The notes: generated by a model not told the origin, from the letters alone. Shown: positions 1-15,343, numbered from the stretch's first letter. The stretch is 64,000 nt of DNA from Amycolatopsis xylanica (GCF_900107045.1 NZ_FNON01000006.1:186001-250000); one strand, 5' to 3'. Program-made: numbers and translations.

Positions 1-3435
<3,435 letters not shown>

Positions 3436-3443
3436 TCAGCGCG

Positions 3444-3475
3444 GAGGCGGGAGCTCTGAAAGGGGCTCCCGCCTC
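3444..3475 (+). promoter_or_regulatory. Intercistronic hairpin between rpoB and rpoC
   Basis: Perfect 11-base inverted repeat, GAGGCGGGAGC (3444-3454) and GCTCCCGCCTC (3465-3475), around a 10-base loop. It starts 8 bases after the rpoB stop. No T-run follows, so it is unlikely to be a full terminator. It may stabilise or process the rpoB-rpoC transcript or set the beta/beta' ratio; that role is inferred from position only. Confidence 0.6.
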
Positions 3476-3522
3476 GGCCGCCAACCCCTCTAGTCGAATC
3501 AACCCCAAGGGGATGCAAAGAC

Positions 3523-7434
<3,912 letters not shown>

Positions 7435-7450
7435 GCCGAGTAGTCCCGCG

Positions 7451-7484
7451 AAAAGCCCCCGACCTCCCTTGGTCGGGGGCTTTT
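7451..7484 (+). terminator. Intrinsic terminator of rpoBC
   Basis: A-rich arm and T-rich arm pair perfectly: AAAAGCCCCCGACC, loop TCCCTT, GGTCGGGGGCTTTT, then CCTTT. The 14-base stem ending in T residues lies directly after rpoC. The A-run on the left arm means it could also stop transcription from the other strand. Confidence 0.9.
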
Positions 7485-7496
7485 CCTTTGGGGGCC

Positions 7497-7559
7497 GTGT
7501 CGTCCATCCAGGTACGCGTGTCGTCCGTCTGTGCACGCGTGCCGTCCATCCGGGTACGC
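7497..7559 (+). repeat. Three tandem 21-base repeats
   Basis: Three consecutive 21-base units (7497-7517, 7518-7538, 7539-7559) of the form GTGTCGTCCATCCAGGTACGC. The second and third copies differ at a few positions. They sit between the rpoC terminator and the next gene. The longest open frame of that gene runs through them, but the repeats look intergenic, which is one reason the later GTG at 7584 was chosen as its start. Confidence 0.75.
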
Positions 7560-7583
7560 CTCGACCGCTGGAAGACTGGGCTC

Positions 7584-8138
7584 GTGCGTGAGCTTTTCGA
7601 GGTCGGCCCGGACAGCTTGGAGCGATTCCTCTCGCGTTGGCACGGCCCGGCGGACCGGGAACGTGCCGTCGTCGAGCACGACTTGCCGCGGCCCCTGCGT
7701 GAGTGGTTCGAGCTGACCTCCTGTTGGACGGCGTTGGACGACACACAGAACGTCGTGTTGAAAACACCGCGGCTCGAGGACGGGAAGTTGGTCTTCTGGC
7801 TGGAGAACCAGGGCGTCTGGGCGTGGGCCGTCGATCCGGTCGGTGACGATCCGCCTGTCCACGATCGCGAAAACGCGGTCGGCGTGCCCTGGCAGCCGAC
7901 GGGCGTGCCGCTGTCGACGTTTCTGCTGCACGTCGCGGTCTTCGAGGCGATCATGGGCTCGGCCAACGCGGCCAACGTTTTCGGGCTCTCCGAGGTGCGG
8001 GAGATCTTGGCGCCGCTTCGGACGTTGCCTGCGGCGGATTGGCGTTGGCCAGCCGAGGGCTACCGGCTGTACGCGGGCGACAGCACGCTCGCGTTCGCCG
8101 GGCCCGAGGAAGCATGGGTGGCCAGCCAGGGGTCGTGA
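7584..8138 (+). CDS. SUKH (SMI1/KNR4)-like protein
   Basis: A 184-residue soluble protein with no signal peptide or membrane segment. The layout suggests the SMI1/KNR4 (SUKH) superfamily: an N-terminal L-P-x-P-L-R-E-W-F block near residue 35, a central F-W-L-E-N-Q-G-V-W-A-W stretch followed by D-D-P-P-V, and a later P-L-S-T-F-L-L-H helix. Many SUKH proteins are immunity proteins for contact or polymorphic toxins, but no toxin gene is adjacent. The GTG at 7584 is preferred because the open frame before it encodes the 21-base tandem repeats. Its stop codon falls inside a half copy of the TCGTGAGTG palindromic repeat. Family call is by eye and moderate. Confidence 0.6.
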   Translation: MRELFEVGPDSLERFLSRWHGPADRERAVVEHDLPRPLREWFELTSCWTALDDTQNVVLKTPRLEDGKLVFWLENQGVWAWAVDPVGDDPPVHDRENAVGVPWQPTGVPLSTFLLHVAVFEAIMGSANAANVFGLSEVREILAPLRTLPAADWRWPAEGYRLYAGDSTLAFAGPEEAWVASQGS

Positions 8139-8153
8139 GTGTTCCGGCCGGTT
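8129..8153. repeat. Half copy of TCGTGAGTG palindromic repeat
   Basis: GGGGTCGTGAGTGTTCCGGC and the following CGGTTA match the left arm of the complete palindrome at 8443-8494, but the right arm is missing. It overlaps the last codons and the stop of the SUKH-like gene, suggesting a repeat that was truncated or inserted at the 3' end of the gene. Confidence 0.7.
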
Positions 8154-8442
8154 ATTGGGCAGAAAGTCAAAGGTGGCGTCTCGTGCGCTCGGCCACGTCC
8201 GGGGTGGCTGTGGTGGAAATGCGTCGTTGAACGCCTCAAAACCCGCACAGTCAACCTGCTTGTCCAGTGACTGAGGGGGCGTTCGGGACGGGGTGAGTGC
8301 GATTTGCAGCGTTGAACGACGCAAACGGCGCTCACCCAGGTACGGAGCCCAGGTACGAGGGAGCCCTCACCCCCGGATCCGAGCGAAGTAGGCCCTCGCC
8401 CAAGCCGCATCACACCCCTGACACTGGCGAGGCAGCCTAGAA
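8154..8442. other. Gene-free interval with degenerate repeats
   Basis: About 290 bases without a convincing gene. Blocks such as GTCGTTGAACGC, CAGTCAACCTGCTTG and GTTGAACGACGCAAA recur, in altered order, around 32504-32570. GAGCCCTCACCC and GGCCCTCGCCC resemble the GAGGGCCTCCCTC repeats at 32706-32813. It therefore looks like a graveyard of intergenic repeats; no promoter or RNA gene was recognised. Confidence 0.55.
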
Positions 8443-8494
8443 GGGGTCGTGAGTGTTCCGGCCGGTTAGAACCGGCCGTACCACTCACGAGTCC
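8443..8494. repeat. Complete TCGTGAGTG/GGTTAGAACC palindromic repeat
   Basis: Outer arms TCGTGAGTG (8447-8455) and CACTCACGA (8482-8490) and inner arms CGGCCGGTT and AACCGGCCG around a central AG. The arms are separated by a 3-by-3 internal loop. It belongs to the same family as 32389-32442, 32570-32637, 32854-32906 and 58377-58434. Confidence 0.85.
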
Positions 8495-8539
8495 TTCGGA
8501 GGTGTGGAGGCCCGCTTCGGTTGCTTAGCATCGGTAACC

Positions 8540-9739
8540 ATGGGGAACCCGGTGCGCACGCGGTCGATGGTCACCTTGTTCGCGTGTGTCGCGCTGATGA
8601 ACACCGGCATGGCCGGGGCGACGACCACCGCGACGTTGATCGTCGCGAAGGCGAACGGGCCTGGGTGGAGTGGGGTGCCGAGTACCGCGAGTGTGCTCGG
8701 GACCGCGCTGGGGGCGTTCGCGTCCGGGTTCGTGCTCGCCAGGGTGGGGCGCCGGTTCGCGTTGTCGCTCGGGTACGCGCTGGCGAGCCTCGGGGCCGTG
8801 GTGGCGTTCGCCGGGGCGGTCATGAGTTCGCTCGTCACGCTGGTCGCGGGGATTCTGCTGCTGGGGATCGGGCAGGGTGGCGCACAGCTTTCCCGTTACC
8901 TGGCAGCGGATCTGTACCCGCCGGAGCGGCGGGGGTTCGCACTGTCCACTGTGGTCTGGGGCGGGACGGTCGGTGCGCTGGCCGGGCCCTCGCTGATCGC
9001 GCCTGCCGCGCGGATGGCTGGGTGGCTGGGGTTGCCGGCGTTGTCGGGGCCGCTCGTGGTGACCGGGGTGGCCGCCGGGGCCGCTTGGGTCGCGTCGGTG
9101 ACGTTGCCGAGGGTCGACGGCGCGACCCAAGCGGCCGCGCAGGTCGAGATCAGGACGGTGTTGCGGCGGCCGGTGGTGCTGCGGCCGTTGCTGGCGATGA
9201 TCGTCGCGCAGCTGGTGATGGTCGCCGTCATGGTGATGACGCCGCTGCAGATCCAGGATCACGACCATGGGCTGGACGTGGTCGGCTGGGTGGTGAGCGC
9301 GCACATGATCGGGATGTTCGCGCTGGCGCCGCTGTCGGGGCGGATCGCGGACCGGTTCGGTGGGCGGGTGACCATCGCGGCCGGGCTGGGTGCGCTGGCG
9401 CTGGCCACGGCGACCGCCATCGCGGCGCCGACCGCGCATACGACCGGGTTGCCGTTCGCGCTCTTCCTGCTCGGGTACGGGTGGAACCTCTGCTTTGTCG
9501 GCGGGAGCAGCCTGTTGAGCCGGGACCTGCCCGTCGACGAACGCGTGAAGGTGCAGGGTTCGGTGGACGCCTTGGTGTGGGGCGCGTCGGCGATCGCGAG
9601 TCTTTCGGCGGGGCAGCTCTACGTCGGGGGCGGGTTTGTTCTGGTCTCCGTAGCCGGTGGGACACTCGCTGTCCTCGCGCTCGCGCTGCTCACCTGCGTT
9701 CCGGCGTTTCGCGAGGTGGAACGGGTCGAATGTGGGTAG
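8540..9739 (+). CDS. Major facilitator superfamily transporter
   Basis: A 399-residue polytopic membrane protein with the hydrophobic pattern of a 12-helix MFS permease. Small-residue-rich helices alternate with short charged loops. The loop between helices 2 and 3 reads A-R-V-G-R-R-F-A, and its counterpart in the second half reads G-R-I-A-D-R-F-G-G-R, the classic motif-A loops. The substrate cannot be told; drug or metabolite export is likely from the family. The ATG at 8540 is chosen because the earlier in-frame start lies inside the palindromic repeat. A TAGCAT at 8526-8531 lies nine bases upstream with no Shine-Dalgarno sequence, which fits a leaderless mRNA. It is the only transporter in this accessory stretch. 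Confidence 0.85.
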   Translation: MGNPVRTRSMVTLFACVALMNTGMAGATTTATLIVAKANGPGWSGVPSTASVLGTALGAFASGFVLARVGRRFALSLGYALASLGAVVAFAGAVMSSLVTLVAGILLLGIGQGGAQLSRYLAADLYPPERRGFALSTVVWGGTVGALAGPSLIAPAARMAGWLGLPALSGPLVVTGVAAGAAWVASVTLPRVDGATQAAAQVEIRTVLRRPVVLRPLLAMIVAQLVMVAVMVMTPLQIQDHDHGLDVVGWVVSAHMIGMFALAPLSGRIADRFGGRVTIAAGLGALALATATAIAAPTAHTTGLPFALFLLGYGWNLCFVGGSSLLSRDLPVDERVKVQGSVDALVWGASAIASLSAGQLYVGGGFVLVSVAGGTLAVLALALLTCVPAFREVERVECG

Positions 9740-9783
9740 TTCTGCCGTGGCGACCCATGCGCGGGCGAACATAACTTCGCGCC

Positions 9784-10425
9784 GTGACAGACGCGGTTCC
9801 GTTCACGGACAACTTCTCCGATCTCTCGAACTCCGAGGGATACCAGTTCGAATTCCGGTGCGAGCGCTGCGGAAACGGCTACCGCTCGGCCTTCCGGCGC
9901 GACGCGATCGAGACCGGGCGTGGCGTGCTGCGCAGTATCGGCTCGCTGTTCGGCGGCAAGGTCCAGGATCTCAGCTACGCCGCGGATCGCTGGCGCTACA
10001 ACCAGGCGACCAACTCGGCCGCCAAGGACAAGGCGTTGCGCGCCGCGGTCGAGGAGATCACGCCGAGCTTCCGGCAGTGCCGCGGGTGTAGTGACTGGAT
10101 GTGCTCGACCCAGTGCTGGAACGACGAGATCGGCCAGTGCCTGCGGTGCTCGCCGAGCGTCGCGGAGGAGGTCTCGCGCGCGCAGGCGTCCGCGCAGCGC
10201 GACCAGATCTGGGAGAAGGCCCGCGAGAAGGACTGGACCTCGGGCATCGATCTCGACACCCGCGCCAAGGTCAGCTGCCCGTCGTGCGGGTCGAAGGCCG
10301 ACGGCGGCAAGTTCTGCTCGTCGTGTGGAGGCTCGCTGGCGCCCATCGCGAAATGCGGTGGCTGCGGCAACGAGGGCAACAAGCCCGGCGCGATCTTCTG
10401 CAACGAGTGCGGCTCGAAGCTCTGA
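9784..10425 (+). CDS. Multi zinc-ribbon protein
   Basis: A 213-residue soluble protein of unknown function. It carries CERCG near residue 26, a middle cysteine cluster (CRGC, then CSTQC and CLRC near residues 99-120), and two C-terminal zinc ribbons, CPSCG...CSSCG and CGGCG...CNECG. The double zinc ribbon at the end is typical of proteins with many interaction partners. The region between about residues 40 and 95 is charged and probably helical. The GTG start at 9784 has no Shine-Dalgarno, while CATAAC lies about nine bases upstream, again suggesting a leaderless transcript. It converges on the dipeptidase gene, and the 22-base palindrome between them probably terminates both. Confidence 0.75.
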   Translation: MTDAVPFTDNFSDLSNSEGYQFEFRCERCGNGYRSAFRRDAIETGRGVLRSIGSLFGGKVQDLSYAADRWRYNQATNSAAKDKALRAAVEEITPSFRQCRGCSDWMCSTQCWNDEIGQCLRCSPSVAEEVSRAQASAQRDQIWEKAREKDWTSGIDLDTRAKVSCPSCGSKADGGKFCSSCGGSLAPIAKCGGCGNEGNKPGAIFCNECGSKL

Positions 10426-10430
10426 CGACC

Positions 10431-10479
10431 GGGATAAAGCGGGCTTTACGCCGAAGTGGCGTAAAGCCCGCTTTATCCC
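10431..10479. terminator. Bidirectional terminator, GGGATAAAGC palindrome copy 1
   Basis: A perfect 22-base inverted repeat. The left arm begins GGGATAAAGCGGGCTTTA (10431-10452), the loop is GAAGT, and the right arm ends TAAAGCCCGCTTTATCCC (to 10479). It lies between two converging genes. The same GGGATAAAGCGGGCTTTA word recurs at 13540 and 47532, so this is a repeat family used at gene ends. Confidence 0.8.
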
Positions 10480-10480
10480 G

Positions 10481-11239
10481 TTACTTCACGGGGAAGTCGA
10501 AGAACGTGGCCGGGTAGGGCTCGCCGACGAGTGTGTAGTGCCACCACTCCTCTGGCAGGTTCTTGAAGCCGACCAGTGCGTCGCGCAGGATGTCGCGGTT
10601 GATCCTGGCCTGACCGGTGATGCGCGGGTCGTCGGTGTGCGCCAGCGTGTCGAAGCAGTCGAAGCCGGTGCCCATGTCGACCATGTTGTCGGGGAAGCGG
10701 CTCTCGGTGAAGCAGGACCGCAGCGGCTCGCCGGGGATGTACGGGCGCTGCCAGCGCGGCGGGAGCTTCACGAGCGTGAGGTCGAGAGTGCTGCCTCGCG
10801 AGTGGCCGGACTTCTCGGCGATGTAGCCGTCTTCGAAGAGACGTGACTTCTCGACGCGGGGGTAGAACTCGGGCTTCATCTTCTCGTCGGCCAGGTCCTT
10901 GGCCCAGCGGACGAAGTGGTCGACCGCGCGCTGCGGCCGGTAACAGTCGTAGACCTTGAGGCTGTAACCCTGGCGCAGCACGCGCTTCTGCGCCTCGTGC
11001 AGCGCGAGCGCCGCCGGGCGGGTCAGGATGCAGGTCGGGCGCAGGTAGCCGTCGACCCGGCGGCCGACGAAGTTGTGCTGACCCGCGTAGCGCATCTCCT
11101 GGATGATCGTCGGATCTATGTCGCGCAGATGGACGAAACCGGTCGGCAGCGGTGATGCCGATGCCGGCGCGGCTGTCAAGCCGAATCCCAAGGTCAGTAC
11201 CAGAGCGCCGATTCGGCGGCCAAGTTCCCCAATTCTCAT
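10481..11239 (-). CDS. Secreted D-Ala-D-Ala dipeptidase (VanX/DdpX family)
   Basis: Zinc peptidase predicted to cleave D-alanyl-D-alanine, the vancomycin-sensitive end of peptidoglycan precursors. The 252-residue product starts M-R-I-G-E-L-G-R-R with a signal peptide ending near A-S-A-S (residue 29), so it acts outside the membrane rather than on the cytoplasmic pool as VanX does. The zinc and catalytic residues are present: SGHSRGSTLDL (His146, Asp153) and EEWWHY (Glu231, His234). The start at 11239 was chosen over a longer frame because it gives a clean signal peptide. A role in wall turnover is more likely than glycopeptide resistance, since no vanH/vanA-type genes are near. TATGCT sits just upstream of the start, so the mRNA may be leaderless. 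Confidence 0.88.
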   Translation of the reverse strand: MRIGELGRRIGALVLTLGFGLTAAPASASPLPTGFVHLRDIDPTIIQEMRYAGQHNFVGRRVDGYLRPTCILTRPAALALHEAQKRVLRQGYSLKVYDCYRPQRAVDHFVRWAKDLADEKMKPEFYPRVEKSRLFEDGYIAEKSGHSRGSTLDLTLVKLPPRWQRPYIPGEPLRSCFTESRFPDNMVDMGTGFDCFDTLAHTDDPRITGQARINRDILRDALVGFKNLPEEWWHYTLVGEPYPATFFDFPVK

Positions 11240-11422
11240 CACAAAAGCATAACGCCTCAGGTGGCCCAACGGGGCCTGGTTGACTCGACGTAACGGTCTA
11301 GACCAAGCGGATCGCACATACTGGGAAGTACTAACCCGTTCGGCGTAGCGAACCCGCGCAAATGCGTCCAGTCAGTGGGAAAGTCACCGCACTGGGTGGC
11401 GTCTCATTCTTTGATCACAAGA
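11240..11422. other. Divergent intergenic region upstream of the SBP56-like gene
   Basis: Non-coding stretch between the dipeptidase gene and the promoter at 11423. It is less GC-rich than its surroundings and holds the likely dipeptidase promoter (TATGCT on the minus strand near 11246-11251). No further structure was recognised. Confidence 0.4.
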
Positions 11423-11451
11423 TTGACACTTACATCCGACCACACGAGTAT
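11423..11451 (+). promoter_or_regulatory. Sigma-70-type promoter for the SBP56-like gene
   Basis: TTGACA at 11423-11428, exactly 17 bases, then GAGTAT at 11446-11451. The perfect -35 and optimal spacing make this one of the clearest promoters in the window. The expected transcript start near 11458 leaves an unusually long leader of about 235 bases before the ATG at 11693. That leader includes two possible hairpins, GTGCCAACGG/CCGTGGCAC near 11590-11608 and CCCCCG/CGGGGG at 11623-11644. Confidence 0.65.
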
Positions 11452-11692
11452 TTCGCACATGTCCGCTTTCGCCTCACTGGTCTGGCGTCGCCACGTCGAT
11501 CTGTGCCACCAGGCCAGCGCGCTCTGTATGACTTTCTGATTCCTCTCTCTTAGTCGCCCTCGCCGCACCGGCTGACGGGTTTCCTTTACGTGCCAACGGT
11601 TCGCCGTGGCACCTCGCGCTTTCCCCCGTGCCCGAAATCGGGGGAGAGGTGTGCCTATTCCTGGCGCCTTTCGAAAGAAACAGGGAGTAAGA

Positions 11693-13534
11693 ATGCTATC
11701 CAGCTCGCCCAAGTGGCGAAAAGTGGCGATAGGCGCCATGGCGGCGGCACTCGCCGTCAGCGCCGTCACTTACACGGGGTCGAATACCAGTGCCTACGCC
11801 GACGTCCAGGTGCTGACCGACGCCAAGACGGCGTCCGACGGCAAGCAGTACTGGGTGCAGAACCACCTGGTCAAGAAGGACGTCGCCGCGGCGACGACCT
11901 CGGCGGCCGGTGGCACCAAGAAGAAGTGGCTGCTCGTCTGGGCTGGCGACGAGAACATCGCCGACACGCTCGTCAAGGACATCAAGAACCTGCCGGGTTC
12001 GCTCGGCGGCGGCCTTAACAAGCTCAAGAATGCCTTGCCTGGCCCCGATTTCCTGGCCGTCATCGACGCGACGCAGGGTTCGCCGACGTACGGCAAGGTC
12101 GTCAACACGGCCACGGTCGGCCCGCTCGTCGAGAACGAGCCGCACCACATGCAGTACGTGTGGCACAAGGGCGACACGATCTACGCCGGCGCGCTGTTCG
12201 CCGCGGCGACGTACGCCTTCGACGTCTCGGCGCTGCCGCAGCTGCGGCTGAAGGGCGTCAGCCTGCCGACGTCGACGCTCGGCGGCTCGGTCCCCGACGC
12301 CTACTGGGTGCTGAAGGACGGCACCGCGTACGGCACGTACATGGGCGGCCCGGTCGTGCCAGGCCCGTACATCTACGAGAACGGGCAGCTCGTGCTCGGC
12401 AACGGCTTCGCGGGCAGCCCCGGCGAGGTCGTCCGCTTCGACCAGAACGCGAACGTGCTCTCGCAGTCACCGGCGGCGACCCCGCAGGGCGACAACAAGA
12501 AGCTGTGCGACAACCTCCCGCAGCTGGGCAACGCGACCTGCGCCAACCCGCACGGCATCCAGGCCCGTGAGGACCTCAACACGCTGGTGACCAGCGACTA
12601 CGCCGAGCCGAGGAACATCATCCTCGACCCGGTCAAGCAGCCGTCGCCGTACCTGCGCCGCCCGACCGTGCGGACCTGGGACATCTCCGACCGCAACCAC
12701 CCGAAGCTCAGGGCGGTCTCGTACCTGCAGGACGGCCCGCGTGCCGACCCTGCCGACCCGCTGCACGCCGAGAGTCGTGCGGTCATGGAGACCACGGTGA
12801 CCAACCTGCCTGGTCACAAGGGCGCGTTCGCCCAGACCATGCAGGGCGGCGCGGTGTTCTACACGCCGGACATCACCGCGGCCGAGCCGCACTGGACCGA
12901 GGTGTTCGACGACGGTGCCGCGAACAAGGCGATCTACCCGAACAACGACTCCAACGGTGGCAGCTCCAACGGTGGCTGGATCCAGACCAGCCCGGACGAC
13001 AAGTACCTCTACCGGGCCATCCAGGGCCGCCAGAAGGGCGCGCTCGGCCCTGACGACCCCGGCACCACCGGTGGCGTCTACGTGCTGGACATCCAGAAGC
13101 TCGTGGCCGCGGGCACGAACTTCAAGGGCCGGATCGACAGCAAGGAGAAGGCGCAGCAGGGCGGCGGGGACGACCTCCCGTTCGTCGTCGGCGCGGCGCC
13201 GATCAACCCCGGCACCCCGGGTGCGGGCCCGCACTGGGGCGCGTACGACAACTTCGTGCTCGGCGAAGACGGTTTCTACCACGAGACCGACAAGCCGCAG
13301 CACCTCGCGGTTTCGAACTACTTCGTCGCGAGGTCCGGTTTGGACGGTGACCACAAGGTCAACCTGCTGAACCTGGGCGAGGACGGGAAGATCTCGGTCG
13401 ACCAGAACTTCCGTGACGAGTTCACCGGCCAGGTCGGGATCAACTTCAACCGCAAGTCCTGGCCGCACGGGGACTTCGGCAACGCCAAGCCGCACAGCGA
13501 ACTCTTCGTCGTGGCGGACGCGGACCTCAAGTAG
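11693..13534 (+). CDS. Secreted SBP56-related protein (methanethiol oxidase-like)
   Basis: A 613-residue exported protein. Residues 1-36 form a signal peptide ending A-Y-A before D-V-Q. The mature part resembles the selenium-binding protein 56 / methanethiol oxidase family. It has P-H-H-M-Q-Y-V-W near residue 149 followed by I-Y-A-G...T-Y-A-F-D-V, then H-G-I-Q-A-R-E-D-L-N-T with a V-T-S-D-Y segment near 290, R-T-W-D-I-S-D, and a C-terminal S-W-P-H-G-D-F...P-H-S-E-L-F. The family forms a beta-propeller; known members oxidise methanethiol to formaldehyde, sulfide and peroxide. This protein is longer than usual and exported, so the substrate may differ. GGGAG precedes the ATG at 11693. It heads a run of exported proteins after a strong promoter. 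The family call is by motif order and needs a profile search. Confidence 0.7.
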   Translation: MLSSSPKWRKVAIGAMAAALAVSAVTYTGSNTSAYADVQVLTDAKTASDGKQYWVQNHLVKKDVAAATTSAAGGTKKKWLLVWAGDENIADTLVKDIKNLPGSLGGGLNKLKNALPGPDFLAVIDATQGSPTYGKVVNTATVGPLVENEPHHMQYVWHKGDTIYAGALFAAATYAFDVSALPQLRLKGVSLPTSTLGGSVPDAYWVLKDGTAYGTYMGGPVVPGPYIYENGQLVLGNGFAGSPGEVVRFDQNANVLSQSPAATPQGDNKKLCDNLPQLGNATCANPHGIQAREDLNTLVTSDYAEPRNIILDPVKQPSPYLRRPTVRTWDISDRNHPKLRAVSYLQDGPRADPADPLHAESRAVMETTVTNLPGHKGAFAQTMQGGAVFYTPDITAAEPHWTEVFDDGAANKAIYPNNDSNGGSSNGGWIQTSPDDKYLYRAIQGRQKGALGPDDPGTTGGVYVLDIQKLVAAGTNFKGRIDSKEKAQQGGGDDLPFVVGAAPINPGTPGAGPHWGAYDNFVLGEDGFYHETDKPQHLAVSNYFVARSGLDGDHKVNLLNLGEDGKISVDQNFRDEFTGQVGINFNRKSWPHGDFGNAKPHSELFVVADADLK

Positions 13535-13539
13535 TGACC

Positions 13540-13588
13540 GGGATAAAGCGGGCTTTATCCCGCTGCGGCGTAAAGCCCGCTTTATCCC
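13540..13588. terminator. GGGATAAAGC palindrome copy 2
   Basis: GGGATAAAGCGGGCTTTA (13540-13557) pairs perfectly with TAAAGCCCGCTTTATCCC (13571-13588) around a 13-base loop. It starts six bases after the SBP56-like stop. Because the next gene runs in the same direction, it may reduce rather than stop transcription into that gene. Confidence 0.75.
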
Positions 13589-13612
13589 ATCAACCCCAGG
13601 GAAAGGCTCCCG

Positions 13613-15343
13613 ATGGATCACCATGATGTGGTGGCGACCGGCTCGTCCACTGTGGACATCGCGGCGTTGCTGCTGCGGCTGGTCTTGTTGCTGGCCACCG
13701 CGTTCCTCGCGGGCACCGGGCTGTTGCGGCCGCTGGTCGGGGAGCTGAGCCGCAAGGTCTGGATCACCGTCGGTGCGCTCGGCGTGCTGTCCGCCGCGCT
13801 GGCCGTGGTCTCCGCGCTGACGGTCGACGTGAACGTGCTCGCGCTCGTGGTGCACGTCGTACTCGCACTGGCGGTGCCGGTGCTGCTGCGCCGGCCATCG
13901 GCGGGACGCTGGGCTTCCGTCGCGCTCATCGTCTTGGTCGTGCTCGAGACCTCGCTCGGCGCTTCGGGCATCGACTTCGCCGTCGACACCGTTTACGTCG
14001 CGGGCGCGGCGATCTGGTTCGGCGTCACCCTGCTCTCCGGCGCCGAATGGCGCACCACCAACTTCCGCCGAGGTCCGCTTTCGCTGACCATCGGCGGGCT
14101 GCTCGTGCTCGCGGGCGTCGTCCAGCTCGCGCTCTCCGGCATCGGGTTCGACCGCAGGCTCTACGGAACGCTCTTCGGCGTGGCGCTCATCGTGATCATC
14201 GTGCTGCCCATCGCGGTCACCACTGCGGCCGGGTTCCTGCTCAAACACGGCGAAAGCCGCGTCTACCGCTACGGCGTCGCGGGCGTCGCGCTCGGGTTCG
14301 TCGCGTGGAGCGCGCTCGCCGCGGTCCCGCAGCCCGTGCCGCTCCCGATTCCCGGCGTCCCGCTGCTGGCGCACGCCGAGGGTTCGCCGGTGCTGGTCAG
14401 CCCGCAACGGCCGGGCCGCAACATCGTGCACCTCCCGGCGAGCGCGGGCGACGACGTGTCGGTCGGCGTCCAGGGTGGCCTGATCGGCAAGGCCTTCCCT
14501 CGGCCCGGCGCCGAGGGGATCTGGGCCGACGTCGATCTGCCGCAAGGCCGCTCCGACCTGGTCATCCGCAAGGGTGACCGCGAGACGACGATCGAGGTCG
14601 ACGCCGGTCAGGACGCGGGGCCGGTGATCAGCGACGCCGACGCGCCCGAGTGCGCGGGCGCCGCGTTCGGCGGGCTCATCGCGAACCGGAGCGACGTGCT
14701 CACGAGCTGCCCGGCCGACGGCCTGTCCGCCGAGGACAGTGACGCGCTCGTCAAGCTGGTCAACTTCCTGGCGGGCCGCAAGCCGTCCGGGATCACGCTG
14801 GTGGAGGACAAGTCGCCACGCGGGATCGCCGCGGCCAAGGTCGTGCGCGACACCGCGGCCAAGTCCGGCCTCCCGGTGCAGCCCGACGCCGGTCCGAACA
14901 CCGCACTCTTGGTCACCGCCGGCTGGGCGGACGGCTACGTCGCGATGACTCGGGCCGCCGAGTCCCAGCGGCTCAAGCCCACCCACCAGTACGGCCTCTA
15001 TCTCGCGCCGTGGCTGTTCAACGGGCCGATCGTGAACTCGGTCGCGAGCTCCTCGCTGCCGCTTCGCTTCGATCCCCGCGAACAGCTGGCGGTGACCTAC
15101 GCCGTCGCCGTGCACAACGCGTTCGGCGGCGAAAGCCCGACGGTCGCCGGCTTCCACAGCTGGCTCGGCGGCCAGAACCAGACCGCGCGAGGCGAAGTGC
15201 AGATGTTCGCCGCCGCTCAGGTCAACGCGATGCCCATGTATCCGAATGAGCCGCATGCTCCCGGAATGGTGATGAATCGCGATTACGCCGGTCAATGGGT
15301 GCCGAACGGAACCATTGTGCCGGTGAGCAACGTCCTCCGTTAA
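13613..15343 (+). CDS. Polytopic membrane protein with large extracytoplasmic domain
   Basis: A 576-residue protein of unrecognised function. Residues about 15-245 contain seven or eight hydrophobic segments and begin M-D-H-H-D-V-V; the arrangement recalls CopD-like or other small polytopic modules. Residues about 260-576 are soluble and probably outside the cell. They include C-A-G-A-A-F-G-G...S-C-P-A-D-G, likely a disulfide-bonded part, and a later F-D-P-R-E-Q-L-A-V-T-Y-A segment reminiscent of periplasmic substrate-binding folds. GGGAAAG lies upstream of the ATG. It follows the SBP56-like gene by 78 bases and precedes a small secreted peptide by 23, so the three probably work together at the cell surface. 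It could belong to an uncharacterised DUF family; the role is not known. Confidence 0.6.
   Translation: MDHHDVVATGSSTVDIAALLLRLVLLLATAFLAGTGLLRPLVGELSRKVWITVGALGVLSAALAVVSALTVDVNVLALVVHVVLALAVPVLLRRPSAGRWASVALIVLVVLETSLGASGIDFAVDTVYVAGAAIWFGVTLLSGAEWRTTNFRRGPLSLTIGGLLVLAGVVQLALSGIGFDRRLYGTLFGVALIVIIVLPIAVTTAAGFLLKHGESRVYRYGVAGVALGFVAWSALAAVPQPVPLPIPGVPLLAHAEGSPVLVSPQRPGRNIVHLPASAGDDVSVGVQGGLIGKAFPRPGAEGIWADVDLPQGRSDLVIRKGDRETTIEVDAGQDAGPVISDADAPECAGAAFGGLIANRSDVLTSCPADGLSAEDSDALVKLVNFLAGRKPSGITLVEDKSPRGIAAAKVVRDTAAKSGLPVQPDAGPNTALLVTAGWADGYVAMTRAAESQRLKPTHQYGLYLAPWLFNGPIVNSVASSSLPLRFDPREQLAVTYAVAVHNAFGGESPTVAGFHSWLGGQNQTARGEVQMFAAAQVNAMPMYPNEPHAPGMVMNRDYAGQWVPNGTIVPVSNVLR

Noticed and set aside
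8129..8494. Attachment site or integrated element bounded by the TCGTGAGTG repeats
   Set aside because: Further copies occur in unrelated intergenic regions and no integrase is near; these are dispersed repeats.
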